The notes: a model not told the origin generated them from the sequence alone. 64,000 bases of DNA from Neodiprion pinetum (GCF_021155775.2 NC_060235.2:32652607-32716606), one strand, 5' to 3'. Numbered from the stretch's first letter, positions 1 to 12,425 are shown. Numbers and translations: made by a program.

Positions 1-1128
1 CTGGGAGAAATTTTGTTCTATGATATTTTTGTTTTTCTCTTGTACCAATAAATAATGTAAACAGTTTCTATGAAGCATAATAAGTTATTATGTGAATTAA
101 ACGTTTCGATATAACTCAACTGCCTACTCCATTACATCTTATACTTATAAACTTGTCAATTTTTCAATATGAAATATATGTTGCGTTGCTAAAGATAGAC
201 GCAGGATCGATAGTATTCTTGCAATTCAAGATTGACGAATATTTAATATAAAATCGATTTTTACTTTGAATCGTAACAAAATTTACAGCAGAAATATTTG
301 AAGATTTGGTGTTCAGTTGCTAATTTTGTTAATATTTTTGTTGAGAGGATACATAGTGCGAAAAAATATTTGTGTCAGCCAATTTATAGTAAAAGTTTTG
401 CTGTAGTAAAATTCTTTGGACGAGTTTCAAGTAGTTTTTAACCACATTGCTAATATAATATCATTCAAAGATCGATCCAAAGTCGAATAATCAGCAGTTT
501 AAGTGGATGAAAATGTTAAGGAGAAAACTCAGGGGCAAATGATTGTAAATAGAGCTTACTTTGGTCATGCATTATTCATGTTAAGAGATCAATTCACATA
601 CTCAATTGTAGCAAAAAAAAAACAAGAGATCAAAGCAAATTGTATGGACATGGTGTAATTAATCAACGATATTAACTTTTTTCAAATTCCAATCATTTCT
701 TGTTTCGTGACACTATTTAACTATTACAAATTTTCTTCCAAACCACAAAATTGCTTTATTCAGCGAGGTCCCTGCAATTGCAGGATAAAGTTTTTTTTTT
801 GGATATTTTCTTGCATCTCTTGAGCACTTTTTTCCCGTCAGATTCATTTGGGTAGATGATAACAACGAATTGAACAAATTACCCGTCGGTTTTGCATTTT
901 TTCATATCATAGACCAATCATCATCAGTGTTACATAATTTGGAAGAAATATGTGAACGCATTTGAAAATGGTACTCTATTGCTGGTTACGTGAGAATTTG
1001 CGCGAGAAGCTGACGTACTCTAGACCTTGAAACAGGTGTAAAGCATGATTGAAAATAATTTCATTCAACTTTCTGAATTTTCAGCCTTGGTTCAATTGAA
1101 ATTAGTATCTATTCGTAGCCTAAGGCCT
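1..1128. other. AT-rich 3' flank of the Nudix gene
   Basis: This AT-rich stretch lies downstream of the minus-strand Nudix gene and so should contain its 3' UTR and the intergenic space beyond. No open frame with protein character and no repeat family was recognised on either strand. The only feature worth marking is a TTTATT (AATAAA on the minus strand) at 755-760. Confidence 0.5.
755..760 (-). terminator. possible poly(A) signal of the Nudix gene
   Basis: AATAAA on the minus strand, about 370 nt past the stop codon at 1129. It is the nearest canonical hexamer I found downstream of the gene. AT-rich DNA makes chance hexamers common, so this is tentative. Confidence 0.35.
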
Positions 1129-4100
1129 TTATAGAGAATTATTCGCTTCACCATTGGCTTCTATCTTATACTTTCTTTGAGGTTGACTGTATATAGTCTG
1201 CAGTGGTACATGCAGGAGCTCCACAATTTTGATGAAGTTAGGCTCTGTAACATACAAACTCATTTTTAAGACTAAACACAGATGTTTTACTTTGTGATAG
1301 ATACAGAGTATCTCAAAGCATATTTTATCTACCACCGGTTACTTTAATTGTAACCCTGCCTAAAAATTCCTTCTTAAAATATCAAACTCACCATTTTCTG
1401 CGGTGATGTAACCATGTCTGATCAAGAAATCTAGCACGACTGGTACAGATGTTGTTTTAAATTCTGGTGAAAGTACTCTCTCCAAGCATTCCTTGACGGG
1501 CAGAAGTTCAAAGGTCTCTACTTCTCCATCGCCATTACATGGTACAAAATCTGGTGGCAATTCAAGGTCGTAAACAAATTCAGTGTTAGGGAAGAGACCT
1601 CTCTCGCTTTCGAAGAAGAATGATACGCATCCCGCACTCTTCAATTTTCCAAGATGCTTGGTGGGAATACTGGCTTCCTCTCCAGCTTCTTTGATCCCAG
1701 TTTCATGAATACCATAGCCAACGCTTAATCCACCACCCACCATGTTGTCCCAGTAACCTGGCCACGTCTGTTTTGTCGGGCTCCGCTTTTGTAGCCAGAT
1801 CGATAGTCCTTTTTCACGGTCCATAACATATCCAGTTATATCCACACCATAATTCCGAATTCCAAATAAGCCTGTTTAGCAGTGTGCAAAATAGAAATCA
1901 ATTACACTCTGCATTGTGGAAATAATGAATATCAAAGTTGGGAATGTACAGATATAAGGTGCCAGTAGGATATTCGCTTGTATGGAATAAGTTCCCTTTT
2001 GTAAATACATTAGAAATGACCTACAGGTGGCTGAACGATCCATCTTGAGTAATGGCTGGGTGTTGAAGTGGGCGCGTACTTCATAGCATTCTTCGCGCCA
2101 ACCTCTGAGCGTGACGAATTTACCACCGTCACGCCATTCCTTGAGAACTTCCTCCATTTTTGCACTTCTTTCGGCATAATCCCTGAATGCTGGATTCAGT
2201 TGCACATATTCTGGCTGTACTTGAAATACCTTAAACATAAACAAAATTCTTATCAGAATTTTCGTAAAAAGAAATAAACGCCGAAAATATCTACACGCAT
2301 CAACACATATCACGCCCAAATTTTTGTTTTGATAATATAAAAATAGCTGTGCATCACAATGTAACTTGGAACTGGTTACTGAACTTGAATTGAAAAATTG
2401 CATATATTGTATTGCAATCTCATGGATATCTCAGTTTAGAATATAAATTCCAAGATGTTGATGAAAATGATTTGAATGAAGCGCTTATTTACACAGAAAA
2501 AACTAATTGTTTAAATATATGTCGAAACATAATAAAAAAAATAACAATTGACTCCGCAGAATTAAAAAACCGTCTGTGGTATTTATATTGTCTGTTCAGT
2601 TGTTTTTCATTGTATACAATAACAGTTTTAATCACTGTACTAATTGAGGTCATTATAATATCTGGAATGTGAATTTTTATCTGCGAAGAACAGAAGTGAT
2701 TCATTATTCATTTGCGCCTGTGTGGGTCTTTCCGAGTAGCAGCTCAGTTTCAATTTCTTTGTTAACAATTCGATTAACAGCGATATTATGTATTTTATTC
2801 ATTAATCCGTATAGCTAATAATAAGACTATCGCGAGAAAAGTATTTGAAAATTAATTTGAATAAAATAAAGTCAGAGTGGATATTCTAGAGAAAAAAATT
2901 ATTTAAATAGATAATATATTTATATATATATATAGTATATTGAAAATGAGGTAACCGCGCTTACGTAGGACATTTTACGGTGCATAAATCATCTCTCAGA
3001 AATTTGTAACAGTCCTCCTAATTTACACTCTAACATACGTTGGTCGCAATTTCTTTTTCACGAGTGATTTAGCTTGTGAATATTTGATGAGAACCGGTAG
3101 ATTTTCTTATCAATTTAAATTTTAATCAAAGCCGAACTTTCATTATATAAAAGATAATGTTCTAATATTTCCCTGAAAGGATTTGTCTTGTTTTATGATT
3201 AGATAAAATCTAGTTTCTGAGCCAATTTTTCAACCCAAGATTGGACTCTGACAGTTTCTGTAACAGATGCCGTCATCAAATCGCATAATTGAAAATTAAT
3301 TACATGTAACGGTGAGAATTAGAATTGATACCTTTTCTTGGGGGTGCATGCGTATTATTAATGTATACACCTATGCATATATACAAGTGCCACGTATATC
3401 CAGGCTGGCATCTAATTAAATGGTATTCCTCTACTTAATGATTGGTTCAGGCTAAAACTATAGGCGCATCAGAAACACGTTTTGAAAATGGAAATTCGTG
3501 GAAACATGTGTTGAAGAATAAGATTATTTCGGAGTAAATAATATGAATAAAATGATAACTCCGGATTTGTTCGAAAAATTAGTTTTGCGTTGATCACCAA
3601 CTGATGTTTTCGTAAAAAGATTATATTTTGATTATTCAATGTGTGAAAATATTAGGTATATATCTGATAATTAAATAAAACGTAACGTGTTGATTTCGAT
3701 GTTGAATTACCTGTGGGAAACTGAGCAGTTCTTTCATCACGTTGGGCCGAACAAGACCAACTTGTTGGCCATCGACAACAAATGCCCTGCAATCGCTTGC
3801 ATGAAGCCCTGAAATGAATAATCGCCCAGCAAATGAAGATGATACTTTATTGTATTCGTTTTTCTTTCCATAATCGTCAAATTGCGTCATATCAGAATTA
3901 CATATCACCTTACTTATTACAACTATCAAAATCGTTTACATGGACCAGTGATGATTAATCATCGCAGTGAGAATGAAGTTGATTAGTTAAAATTATCAAG
4001 GAGTGTAGTTTAATGGTAGTAGTTGATACGAGTAATTTTAATTTTTAACATTGTCTTTTTTTTTTTTGTTTGGATTCTGAGAATAATTTTGACCTTTTTC

Positions 4101-6245
4101 CTTTCTTTTCTAGTCAAAGTGTATATGAGAGGAACTATATAAATATTCACTTAAATCTCTGGACTTATGTAGAAGATTGAACGTTATGTTCTACAAGTGT
4201 TAGTCTTTTAGTAAACTGATATTATATTTTGACATGTTGAAAATTGGGAACAATGTTGTAGATTCTGTACTCAAACTTGTGCTGTTTGACGAATTTATAT
4301 AAAAAAAGGACCGTCGAAGACGTCGTAAACGACTCTGGTTTTCTGGAAATATTTGATCCATATGCTAGATAGTTTCAGCGTTTTTGGGTGCTGGGTTTTG
4401 GGTTTTGGGATAGGTTCAGGATTTTGTGTTGAATTCCCATTTTTTTGACGTTTTCTTCCATCTGAATAATCTTGACCCAATAATAAAAACTCATGGTATC
4501 GAAAATATTATCATTTATACATTCGTATGACAATAGGAGTTGGAAGCACATTATAAAATAATAAAAATAATGAGGGCAATACCAATACTAATATTAATAA
4601 TTCCATAAATGGAACGAATATTGCAGGTACATATTTCGATATTGACACAAGTTATCTAATCTTATTTAATTGAATACAATTGTGAATATGATAGATTTAC
4701 AGCACATGGATGGTTTTTGATAGTGAATTAGCGTTATCAGTAGATGCTTCACGTTAATGGTCCTTATAGAATTATCGCAAAAGAATGCCTTATTTGAGAG
4801 ATAAGTTAGTCGGATGTGCGTTTTTTTCACGTCCTTAATACACAAGAAGAGCCCATTCTATTCAAAAATTAGAGTATGCGAAAACTATTTTAGACATCAA
4901 GTTCCTTTTTATGCTAGACGTAAATATATTACATAGAAATATAAAACCGGAATTATTGCAGCTTTGCCAGTTCTCAAGCCAGGGATGTTGAAATTCACTG
5001 CGGCTTGGCAGACATTAGCAGCGATTTTTTCCAGATTCTAAAGCAAACCGGAAGGTCTGAGACGCGATGAAAACATTACACAGTGATCTAACTATTGCAT
5101 AAATTACTTTGGTAAAATGTAATTAATCGATTCTTCGAATAACTGTCTCACGAATTTTTTTTTCAAGACTTTTATATTCAGGACTCTGCATAAAAAATGC
5201 AATTCGATACAACAATTTTAAAAGATTTCAATGGAGCTGTTATGCATTAAATAATAGAAAAAGAATGGATGTAACATGCTTCTTTTGCGGTTATTAAAAT
5301 GTAAGCATCAGCAATTCAAAAAAGATAATCCATCTTCGTGATTTTTTTTTCTTCATCATAACCGATTTTCGAGTTTTCTCAAACACTGAACAGGTGAGTA
5401 ATGAAATTAAAAAAAAATTAATAATGCGAGATCCGTGACGCGTAAACGTAAATTTACGTGTTGCATAAAAGATGTGACTAAAGGTACTTTATTTGTGAAT
5501 AGGGCATTTTTGTACCTACACTTCTATGGAAATTTAAAGGGAACTGCGGTTTGACATATCGGTAGATATGTATGACATGTAGAAAGATTAATAGATTTGC
5601 ATATAGATTATGATTGTTATTTTTGTACTCAGGGCCAAATGTTCAGACATTTGAGTACCATGCGTGTACGTATTTACGGCTGCTTAGCGGAGTAACTACT
5701 GTCGCTTTCGCAATGCTTACGAATGTTTGTGTTCAATTTGAATAATATGTTGCATGTTTAATCCAATTGTTATCCATTATACATTGAATCAGTGGAGGAA
5801 AGAGAACGGGTACAATATTGTTAATGACATTTCGAGGGTAGCTCGGACGGATAAGAATGACATGAGTGACGAAATAGCAGCGAATACTTTCTAAAACAGT
5901 GCGTTGCCCAATGAAAATGTAATAAAGTTGCAAATATGTACATGTCATGTATGTATGTATGTATGTATATACACACACACACATATATATATATATTTTT
6001 TAATTTTTTCTGTAAGAGGCGACAGCGGTGCCGCACACAATACACGAAATCAATATCGCCTAGCAGACAGAACGATAAAGGAGGGTGGATTTCTGACAAA
6101 TGTCGTAGAGGAAGGGTGTCGAATGACTGAATGCGGAACATACGAATCAAAATCAATAAATAACGATACCTGACAGGTAGAAGCAGTTGAATTTTTTCGC
6201 CAATTTCAATAAACGTGACATCGGTTCTGTATCCATTAACGCCAT
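1129..6245 (-). CDS. DUF4743 / Nudix hydrolase (thiamine-PPKase-related, YJR142W/NUDT24-like)
   Basis: Five coding exons on the minus strand: 6245-6170, 3808-3711, 2229-2025, 1871-1392 and 1244-1129, with GT-AG introns and phases 1, 0, 1, 1. The spliced frame is 975 nt (324 aa). Residues ~1-126 are the DUF4743 part (MSRLLKLAKKFNCF; AFVVDGQQVGLVRPNVM; FVTLRGWREECYEVR). Residues ~127-324 are the Nudix fold, starting LFGIRNYGVDITGYV, with the box at ~172-195 and metal-binding glutamates in KEAGEEASI. The last exon supplies the family-typical IVELLHVPLQ tail. Yeast, plant and fission-yeast relatives hydrolyse damaged (oxo/oxy) thiamine diphosphates, so a metabolite-repair role in the cytosol is inferred. 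The ATG at 6245 follows an in-frame TAG and has a reasonable start context (ATCATGG). An acceptor-like TTTTTTGCAG at 6270 could mean an upstream non-coding exon. The Nudix box is degenerate, as is usual in this family. Confidence 0.93.
2230..3710 (-). other. intron 2 of the Nudix gene
   Basis: Intron between exons 2 and 3, with donor GTAATT at 3710 and acceptor TTTAAG ending at 2230. It is AT-rich, and I see no embedded gene or repeat family in it. Confidence 0.8.
3809..6169 (-). other. intron 1 of the Nudix gene
   Basis: Large first coding intron, donor GTATCG at 6169 and acceptor ATTTCAG ending at 3809. It is AT-rich. The short open frames inside it (for example 4295-4480 and 5733-6156) are low-complexity and not credible genes. 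A compound microsatellite lies near its 5' end. Confidence 0.75.
5946..5996. repeat. compound microsatellite (GTAT)n-(AC)n-(AT)n
   Basis: Perfect ATGT/GTAT tetranucleotide repeats run directly into (AC)n and then (AT)n, followed by a T-rich run. It lies inside intron 1 of the Nudix gene. Confidence 0.9.
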
Positions 6246-6269
6246 GATGTTTCGTCGTCCGTCAACCAA

Positions 6270-7000
6270 CTGCAAAAAATTCACACTACCTACCTAGTTC
6301 TTGGTATCGACCTTAGATGGAACTAGCATACCGGCACTTAAATTAGGCCAGATATCCATATTTCTTTTGAAACGTGCGTGCAATCGTATAAAATAATATT
6401 TCCGGCTGCGGTTGGCATTATAATTATAATTATAATTTATCAAAGGGAATATTAAATTCGAAAGATAATATTTCCTTATTCTTTGTGGGTACAAAATTAT
6501 GTTTGTGTACCCAATTTTTTTCATTGATTATCTATTTTCAGCTACTGGTTGCTTCGCTTAATACGGATGCATATTTTGAATTGTCACACAATATATATCG
6601 CAAATGAAAATAATCAAGATGACATTGCAGGGATGATGAGAGACAACCGAACAATGAAGAATGTAGTTATTTATTTTAAAAAAATCGTATCAATCGTAGT
6701 GGTAGACTATTTTTTATTTTATCGACAACACAATTCGTTCTTCCTCTCCTTCAATTCGTTAATGTAAACATAAAAAAAACTCAATTTAAATGAATAAGAA
6801 TCTAAGTCTTACAGCTGATTACCAAATTTTACAACCCATACAGTTTGTTTATTAGATTAATCATCACCACCAAGTATAATGTTTAAATTTCAATGGTTGA
6901 GAGACTAGTTTCTGATAATTTATCGCAAGAAATATTCTAGTTATATTAATAAAGTAGCCAAATATATTTTACGAAGAGCGAGTTTTTAACATTCTGTTGT
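6270..7000. other. spacer between the Nudix 5' end and the FBXO42 3' end
   Basis: An AT-rich 0.7-kb stretch between two co-oriented minus-strand genes. It should contain the Nudix promoter and any 5' UTR. The open frames at 6294-6524 and 6549-6767 are low-complexity and have no recognisable domain. No TATA box or other motif was clear enough to mark. Confidence 0.5.
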
Positions 7001-7006
7001 TTTATT
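7001..7006 (-). terminator. poly(A) signal of FBXO42
   Basis: AATAAA on the minus strand, starting 33 nt past the FBXO42 stop codon (TAG at 7042-7040). This implies a very short 3' UTR. It is followed by a T/G-containing stretch on the transcribed strand. Confidence 0.55.
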
Positions 7007-7039
7007 CACCGATGTATTTTTTAAATTCTTTTTGATATA

Positions 7040-9814
7040 CTATACAACGTATCGCAGAGGATTTATAAAATGGAGATCATTGTAAACTTCAGAATCGTCA
7101 GATCCAGTCTGTGCCTGGTTCTTCATGTGTTCTTTTCGGATACCACCAAATACTATCAGTTCTCCTCTTCCAAGAACCATGGAATATAATATTCTTTCAT
7201 CTGGTCCAGCCTGGCCATTTTGTTTCAACGGTATCCAGGAGGCGATGCATTCTTCACTTAGGATCTTCGAAATATCCAAGACATATATGGCCAGTGTATT
7301 CTCGGGTTTTTTCACCATTTTTGACTGTGTTTTTCTGTTCTGAATCCTCTGTTCCATTCGGCGAAGTGACTCCAGTTGCCGCTGCCTATTCGCGTTGTAT
7401 CGAGATCGAGGTAATTCTTCGCGAAACGCAGCCATGCCTAGAGTATTTTCTTCATGGGCAGGCAAGGATTTTTGATGCTTGGAACCAAGTGACGGAGAAT
7501 GTGGAATGGGCATAGATGATCTTGGAAAAGAGCCACGACGGCCGTTGACATTCTCATCTCTGTCTACCTGCACTAGATTTCTTCGCCTGAAATCATGCAT
7601 GATTAATAGATATGATGGTTCGAAAGACTTTCTCATCAATTCGCGTTCGAATTATTACTCCAGTTCATCAGACCTTTCAAATAATGGTATCGGCTCCTGC
7701 CCTTGGGACGATGTTGGCCTTTGGCAAGCATTTTTACCCATGGAGATGCTCATATCATTTGGTTGACTCATTTGCTTATTCTTACCCAGGACAATAACAT
7801 AATCGCCAACCTGTCGATGATAGATAATTCACACATTCACATTTCAATAATAAATTTTATAAGAATTCCAGGTTTGCTACAAAAAAAAAAATACTTAGTA
7901 ATTCCTCGAAATTAAATTTGATTATGCGTAATCAATAACAATGGGTGATAAAAATTCGAAGTAATAATTAATTTTTCAATACTACATACTATTTTCTAAG
8001 GTCAGTATGTCGTTGTTACATTCTGCATTGAGAATATCAATATTTTTTGATTTGAAATACAAAACACAAAAACTCAAGGTTGTATTTAATCCTATGATAA
8101 ACAGTACTACTGCATTTTTACTGCACCTTGCAAGCTTGATGACACCAAATTCGTATGGGAGCACATGTGGAATGAAGCATGTTCACCTTTCTCCAAACCC
8201 AATTTGAATTTCCCATTGTTAGTAGCCATGCATCATTCATAGCTACATTAGGTCCAGTACATCCACCTAAATTCTCAAAATAATACGTAAGATGAGGTTG
8301 GAAATGGTATAAGTTATTTGAAAAGTTCGACATTTTATTGATCACAGAGCTATGTGCTGTCTGTGACCCTCCTTTATGATGGCGCTCCAATCACAAATAA
8401 GGGACGTGCAAGAAGCCTGTTGCTGAGCAGTGAACACGTAATTTCTATTTGTAAAATTACATAGTACTTAATATCTGTTACCTAGTATGAGCAAGTGTGT
8501 GCTGTCCAATTCAATTTGGGATTGACCATATCGCGGCGGTGGCTTTAAGGTAGACGTGGTTTGTTCATGCCAGCTATAAGTATCTAGATTCAAGCACCAA
8601 ACTTCATTGGAACTACCTCAAAATAATAGAAACAGTTTAATATTAAGGAGAGGAGTAGCGGCACACTGCAATATCAAGTAAATTCATATGGTATAATACA
8701 TTATGTATTCAGAGGTATTTCAAAAAAATTTGGAAATTACAACTACAAAATGATTTTTGTGCAGCAACTGATGTTTGAATGTACCTGTCTCCCTCGCAAA
8801 CTCCTCCAAAAATCACCATGAGATTTCCATGAATGGATGCCGAGTGAGCAGACCTGGGCGGCGGACTTTCTAAAGCATTGATAGCAGTCCATCTGTTCAA
8901 CTCAATTGAGTACACGTGTAGTTCATTGAACAATTTCCATTGCTAAAAATGTAATAAAGTCAAAGTAATTTATAATTAAACTGCATTCCTAGTAAATTTG
9001 GAAATATTTTTTAGTTTGAAAATGCCTCATAGACTAACTCAATATTCAAATTATTATCAGAATTCCAGGACTGCTGAATTGAAGATAGTTAAGCATCACA
9101 TGTAATATTCTCAAACATGCTGAATGGTTAAATTAAGTATAAGTATCTATTACATTTTGAATACATAAGAATAACGTGACATTTTCTTGTAAAAGGGCAA
9201 AATTTGCAATAGCATGTTTACAAATAGCGTCAATATTGAAAACATACCTGATGAAGTGGATACGGTGACGGATGAGACCAGCCTCCAAACAAAATTAGGT
9301 TCTTTTTGTAATACAGCATCGTTGTGCATGCCTTAGGCGATGGATAGCTACCCATAGTGATAGGCCTAACCCATTTTCGTGTGTCCAAATCTAATCGCCA
9401 TAGATCATTGAAAGTGGTACACGTAGCTGTACAACCACCGAACACATACATAGAATTTTCATAAGTACATGCCGAATGGGAATGACGTTTTCCGATTGTC
9501 GGTACCCACTCGGCTTCAGGCCATGTTTTCCAAAAAAGTGAGCCCAGGCCAACTGCTTTGTGGAAATGTGCCTCACTGTGTTCTATTACATCTAAAAAAT
9601 TCTTGTTGTTAACGTGGAGTTAAAAAAATTATTAGAAATGAAATTCACGATTCCAATGAATTGTTAGGAAATATAAATTTATAAACGTACTGCGAGTAGC
9701 GCGATACCATCGTTTAGAAACCAAAGTGCACTCTTGAAGATTTTTATAGGGGGGTATCAAGCTCAATATGTATTCGAGGATCTCGTCAGGTAGGTCGTCT
9801 ATCTTACAGAGCAT
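7040..9814 (-). CDS. Fbxo42: F-box only protein 42 (F-box + kelch, JFK)
   Basis: Seven exons on the minus strand: 9814-9691, 9591-9248, 8942-8785, 8612-8482, 8266-8127, 7810-7674 and 7586-7040. All introns are GT-AG and all phases match, giving 1581 nt (526 aa). An F-box occupies ~6-42 (DDLPDEILEYIL...LVSKRWYRATR). Kelch repeats fill ~70-300, with MYVFGG, ILFGGW, VIFGG and LILGG turns and NDLWRLDLDTRKW-type strands. The conserved IRIWCHQACKVG junction follows, then a low-complexity linker, then the C-terminal YVLDISKILSEE and GRGELIVFGG segments typical of FBXO42. The mammalian protein is the substrate receptor of an SCF ubiquitin ligase (p53 in human JFK); substrates here are unknown. An in-frame TAA just upstream of the ATG fixes the start. 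The protein is shorter than the vertebrate one (~717 aa), mostly in the linker. The exon 6 donor (AAAG|GTCTGA) is the weakest site, but skipping it would hit a stop. Confidence 0.95.
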
Positions 9815-10126
9815 GTCTAAGGCTTGTAATTCATTTGCTTATGCTACGATTACGAACGTATACTAGTTAAAAATTGTACAATTTACGAATATTTGATTAC
9901 ACGGTCTGCACATAACCTTCCAACTTTGTAACCAACAGAATCCATTGTTCTTGTCTAAAAATTATGATTATGTTTTCACAAAATTAATATAAGTGTGCAA
10001 TTATTGACAACTTTGATCCTAGTCTTCGAGTCATTACACATATTACCGCGCAAAATACGTTTTACGGCATTTGAGTTCACATTTTTTTTTTGCATTTGGA
10101 CAGTTCTCCCTCAGTGGCTAGTATGT

Positions 10127-10642
10127 ACTAGGGTGCGTTCCAAAGTATACTTGCAGGACTGCCTAACGTGACGTCACGCAGTCAACTGCAAACCAGAGGA
10201 CGGAACCGCGAACCGCGTACTGTTTTTTCTTTCAGTTTCAAGTACCCCCTCCATCGAAGGCCCGGCCATCTTTCAACTGCCCACGTCCGTTGATGATATA
10301 ATAGGTATGTTAGAATAGGTATACCCACGTCCCAAACTATTCAGTGTTCCCAAACCTTCCACACCGCGGTAGTCGCAATCACATCATCACGAATTTCAGA
10401 CGTCACTGACTGGCGGTAGGTCGAGGGCGGTAGTAAGGGGTGCTTTCCATTTAATGACTCAAATCGACTTGTGTCACTATTTCTGGTGTAACCGGCCAAT
10501 CTGGGAAAAGGAATACACCAGAAATAGCGACACAAGTCGACTTGAGTTAGTAAATGGAAAGCACCCAAGCTGTCGCACGATTTCGGAACACGGTTGTCAG
10601 TATCTGCAGTACTGAAAATATATTTCGGAACGCATTCCTAGT
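10127..10642. mobile_element. candidate MITE with ~24-bp terminal inverted repeats
   Basis: The left end reads ACTAGGGTGCGTTCC and, reverse-complemented, the right end reads ACTAGGAATGCGTTCCG. Homology continues a few bases inward (AAGTATA against AAATATA). No coding capacity is visible inside. A second palindromic unit whose arms start GGGTGCTTTCC is nested within. The similar starts (GGGTGCGTTCC and GGGTGCTTTCC) suggest related elements. The superfamily is not assigned; target duplication is unclear (CTAG at both ends is part of the repeat). Confidence 0.4.
10438..10566. repeat. 53-bp inverted repeat with 23-nt spacer (palindromic MITE)
   Basis: Arms 10438-10490 and 10514-10566 are reverse complements with 4 mismatches in 53. 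The arms begin GGGTGCTTTCC and end at GGTGTA next to the spacer. A 3-bp AAG flanks both sides and may be a target-site duplication. The transcript of either strand would form a long hairpin. It lies between the two divergent gene starts. Confidence 0.8.
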
Positions 10643-11018
10643 TGAATTACTAGGAATATCAGCACTAGGCAGAGAGGAGGCTTCAAGCTCTACATTTTAC
10701 GTGTTTTACGTGTTTCCGATTAACTTGCTTCCTGCAACGTGAAATATGTTTCTGGAACTAATTTTCGACGTATCCAACGGTAAATGCATGTCGTTAACCA
10801 ACTAATACTCTGCCTTGAAATATTTTTTATTATCCAAAGAAGACTGAGGAACAGCAACTCGATAAGAATTTCCCTTGCATGATACCCTCTAGAGAAGTTC
10901 ATATGAACTACGATTTTCACACTTGAAAGCGTGGATCATCTTAAATGTTCTGTCACCTATGTTCGTATGACGTATCTGAAATACATTTGCGCCGAAAAAT
11001 TTAATCGCGTGTGCAACA

Positions 11019-12425
11019 ATGATTGAAGATTCCAACGATTTCGAAGATTCTTCAAGCGAAAGTAATGACGACGAAAACAACGTTCGGGTGCCGACTGATG
11101 TGAGTATAAAAACTTTTCAACTTTCTGATGGACTCCCACCATGTAATCGGCGTGGTGTAAGTATTTCCAATTCTAGAAGTACGAAAGATACTAATCGTGC
11201 CAACGTGCCGACGAAGCATGGTATCGGTGCAAAGCCGGAAATACTCTATGCTATATTATTTTAAATAAACTGTGTACATCTGTACAACCTATTCCTCGCT
11301 CGATTTATGAATATATTCGATCATTTTTGTGTCTAGAACATAGTGGTGAATTTGCCGTGCTGTATAATCATAATATAACCTCACTTAACCTAACCTAACC
11401 TAACTTGATATACCATCGCATGACTTGATGGGTTGTTTATTCTCACACTTCATCGAAGTCACATTTCGTTGAATTCGAACATTTAAAGTCAACTTATGTT
11501 GTTGGATAAAAGTTTCCTGCTGGTATTTTTTACAACTACGAGACCGTCAGTATTGATGTTCAATATTATCCATTTAACTTGAGAAGGTCCTACGAGACTA
11601 ATTTAAGTTTTCATTTTTTATTTTTAGGTTGACATTAAGCGAAAATTGAATGAGTTCAAAATAATATTGCCATGGGTTGAGAGGTTGGACATAGTGAACG
11701 CACCTGCGCCTTTAGCGCCAGAATTGGCCCTACAAATGCAAGAGCAAGAAGTCCGCCGAGCAAAGCAGCTGCAAGGGAACAAAAAACTACCACAATTCTC
11801 ACCTTCGGAAGATCCGATCTTGAATGATTTCAAAAGAGAGATGATGTTTCACCGACAAGCTCAGGGTGCGGTCATGGAGGGTATTGCTAAATTAAAAAAG
11901 CTTGGTCTAGTGACGAAGAGGCCGGATGACTATTTTGCAGAGATGGCCAAGTCTGATCAACACATGCAAAAAGTTAGGGAAAATCTCATGAAAAAACAGG
12001 TAGAAGCACAAAGATCGGAAAGAGTTAGACAATTAAGGCAACAGCGAAAGGTTGGTAAACAAATGCAAATTGAAGCAAAATTGAAAAAGCACGCTGAGAA
12101 AAAGAAAATGCTTGATGAGGTTAAGAAATATCGCAAAGGTGTAAGAAATGATTTGGATTTCTTGGATGACAAGAAAAAGCCTAGTAATAAAAAAGCTGGA
12201 GTCCAACATATGGATAAAAAGGCCCAAGCGAAATTGAAAATGAAGAATTCAAAGTATGGTTTTGGCGGCAAAAAACGTGGCAGTAAACAGAATTCCAAAT
12301 CTAGTGCTGCGGATGTATCGGAGTGGAGAAAACCTGGTAAACCAAAAAAGGGAAAGGGTGCTGGGAGCGGTAAACAGAGGCCCGGGAAAAATCGTCGTGT
12401 TCAGATGAAGTCGAAAAAAAAATGA
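11019..12425 (+). CDS. EBP2: rRNA-processing protein EBP2 (EBNA1BP2 homologue)
   Basis: Exon 2 (11628-12425; acceptor TTATTTTTAG at 11627) encodes 265 aa and carries the whole recognisable EBP2 body. This includes LPWVERLD, then the core FKREMMFHRQAQ...TKRPDDYFAEMAKSD, then a basic coiled segment, KYRKGVRNDLDFLDD, SKYGFGGKKRGSKQN and a lysine-rich nucleolar-type tail. Exon 1 starts at ATG 11019 with an acidic serine-rich stretch (MIEDSNDFEDSSSESNDDEN). It can end at 11156 (GGT|GTAAGT; total 311 aa) or at 11099 (GAT|GTGAGT; 292 aa), and both donors are in phase 0 with exon 2. EBP2 is a nucleolar factor needed for 27S pre-rRNA processing and 60S subunit assembly. The usual N-terminal motif resembling AF-x-G-x-LKPGLN is not visible here, so the N-terminal exon model is less certain than the rest. 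Confidence 0.92.
11386..11404. repeat. short TTAGG-type (TAACC)n repeat in the EBP2 intron
   Basis: Three and a half copies of TAACC, the complement of the common insect telomere unit TTAGG. They sit inside the EBP2 intron. The copy number is too low to call a telomeric remnant with confidence. Confidence 0.7.

Larger units (their letters stand above)
9815..11018. other. divergent intergenic region between FBXO42 and EBP2
   Basis: A 1.2-kb head-to-head spacer that should carry both promoters. Its middle is occupied by the MITE-like palindromic DNA described separately. Short frames at 10341-10568 and 10554-10742 are products of the palindrome rather than genes. No convincing TATA box was seen. 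Confidence 0.6.

Noticed and set aside
5733..6156. Tyr/Ile/His-rich frames around 6 kb
   Set aside because: They are translations of the microsatellite in the Nudix intron.
11386..11404. Interstitial telomere from a chromosome fusion
   Set aside because: Only about 19 bp of TAACC repeat, too short to separate from chance or from the common dispersed AACCT motif in insect DNA.
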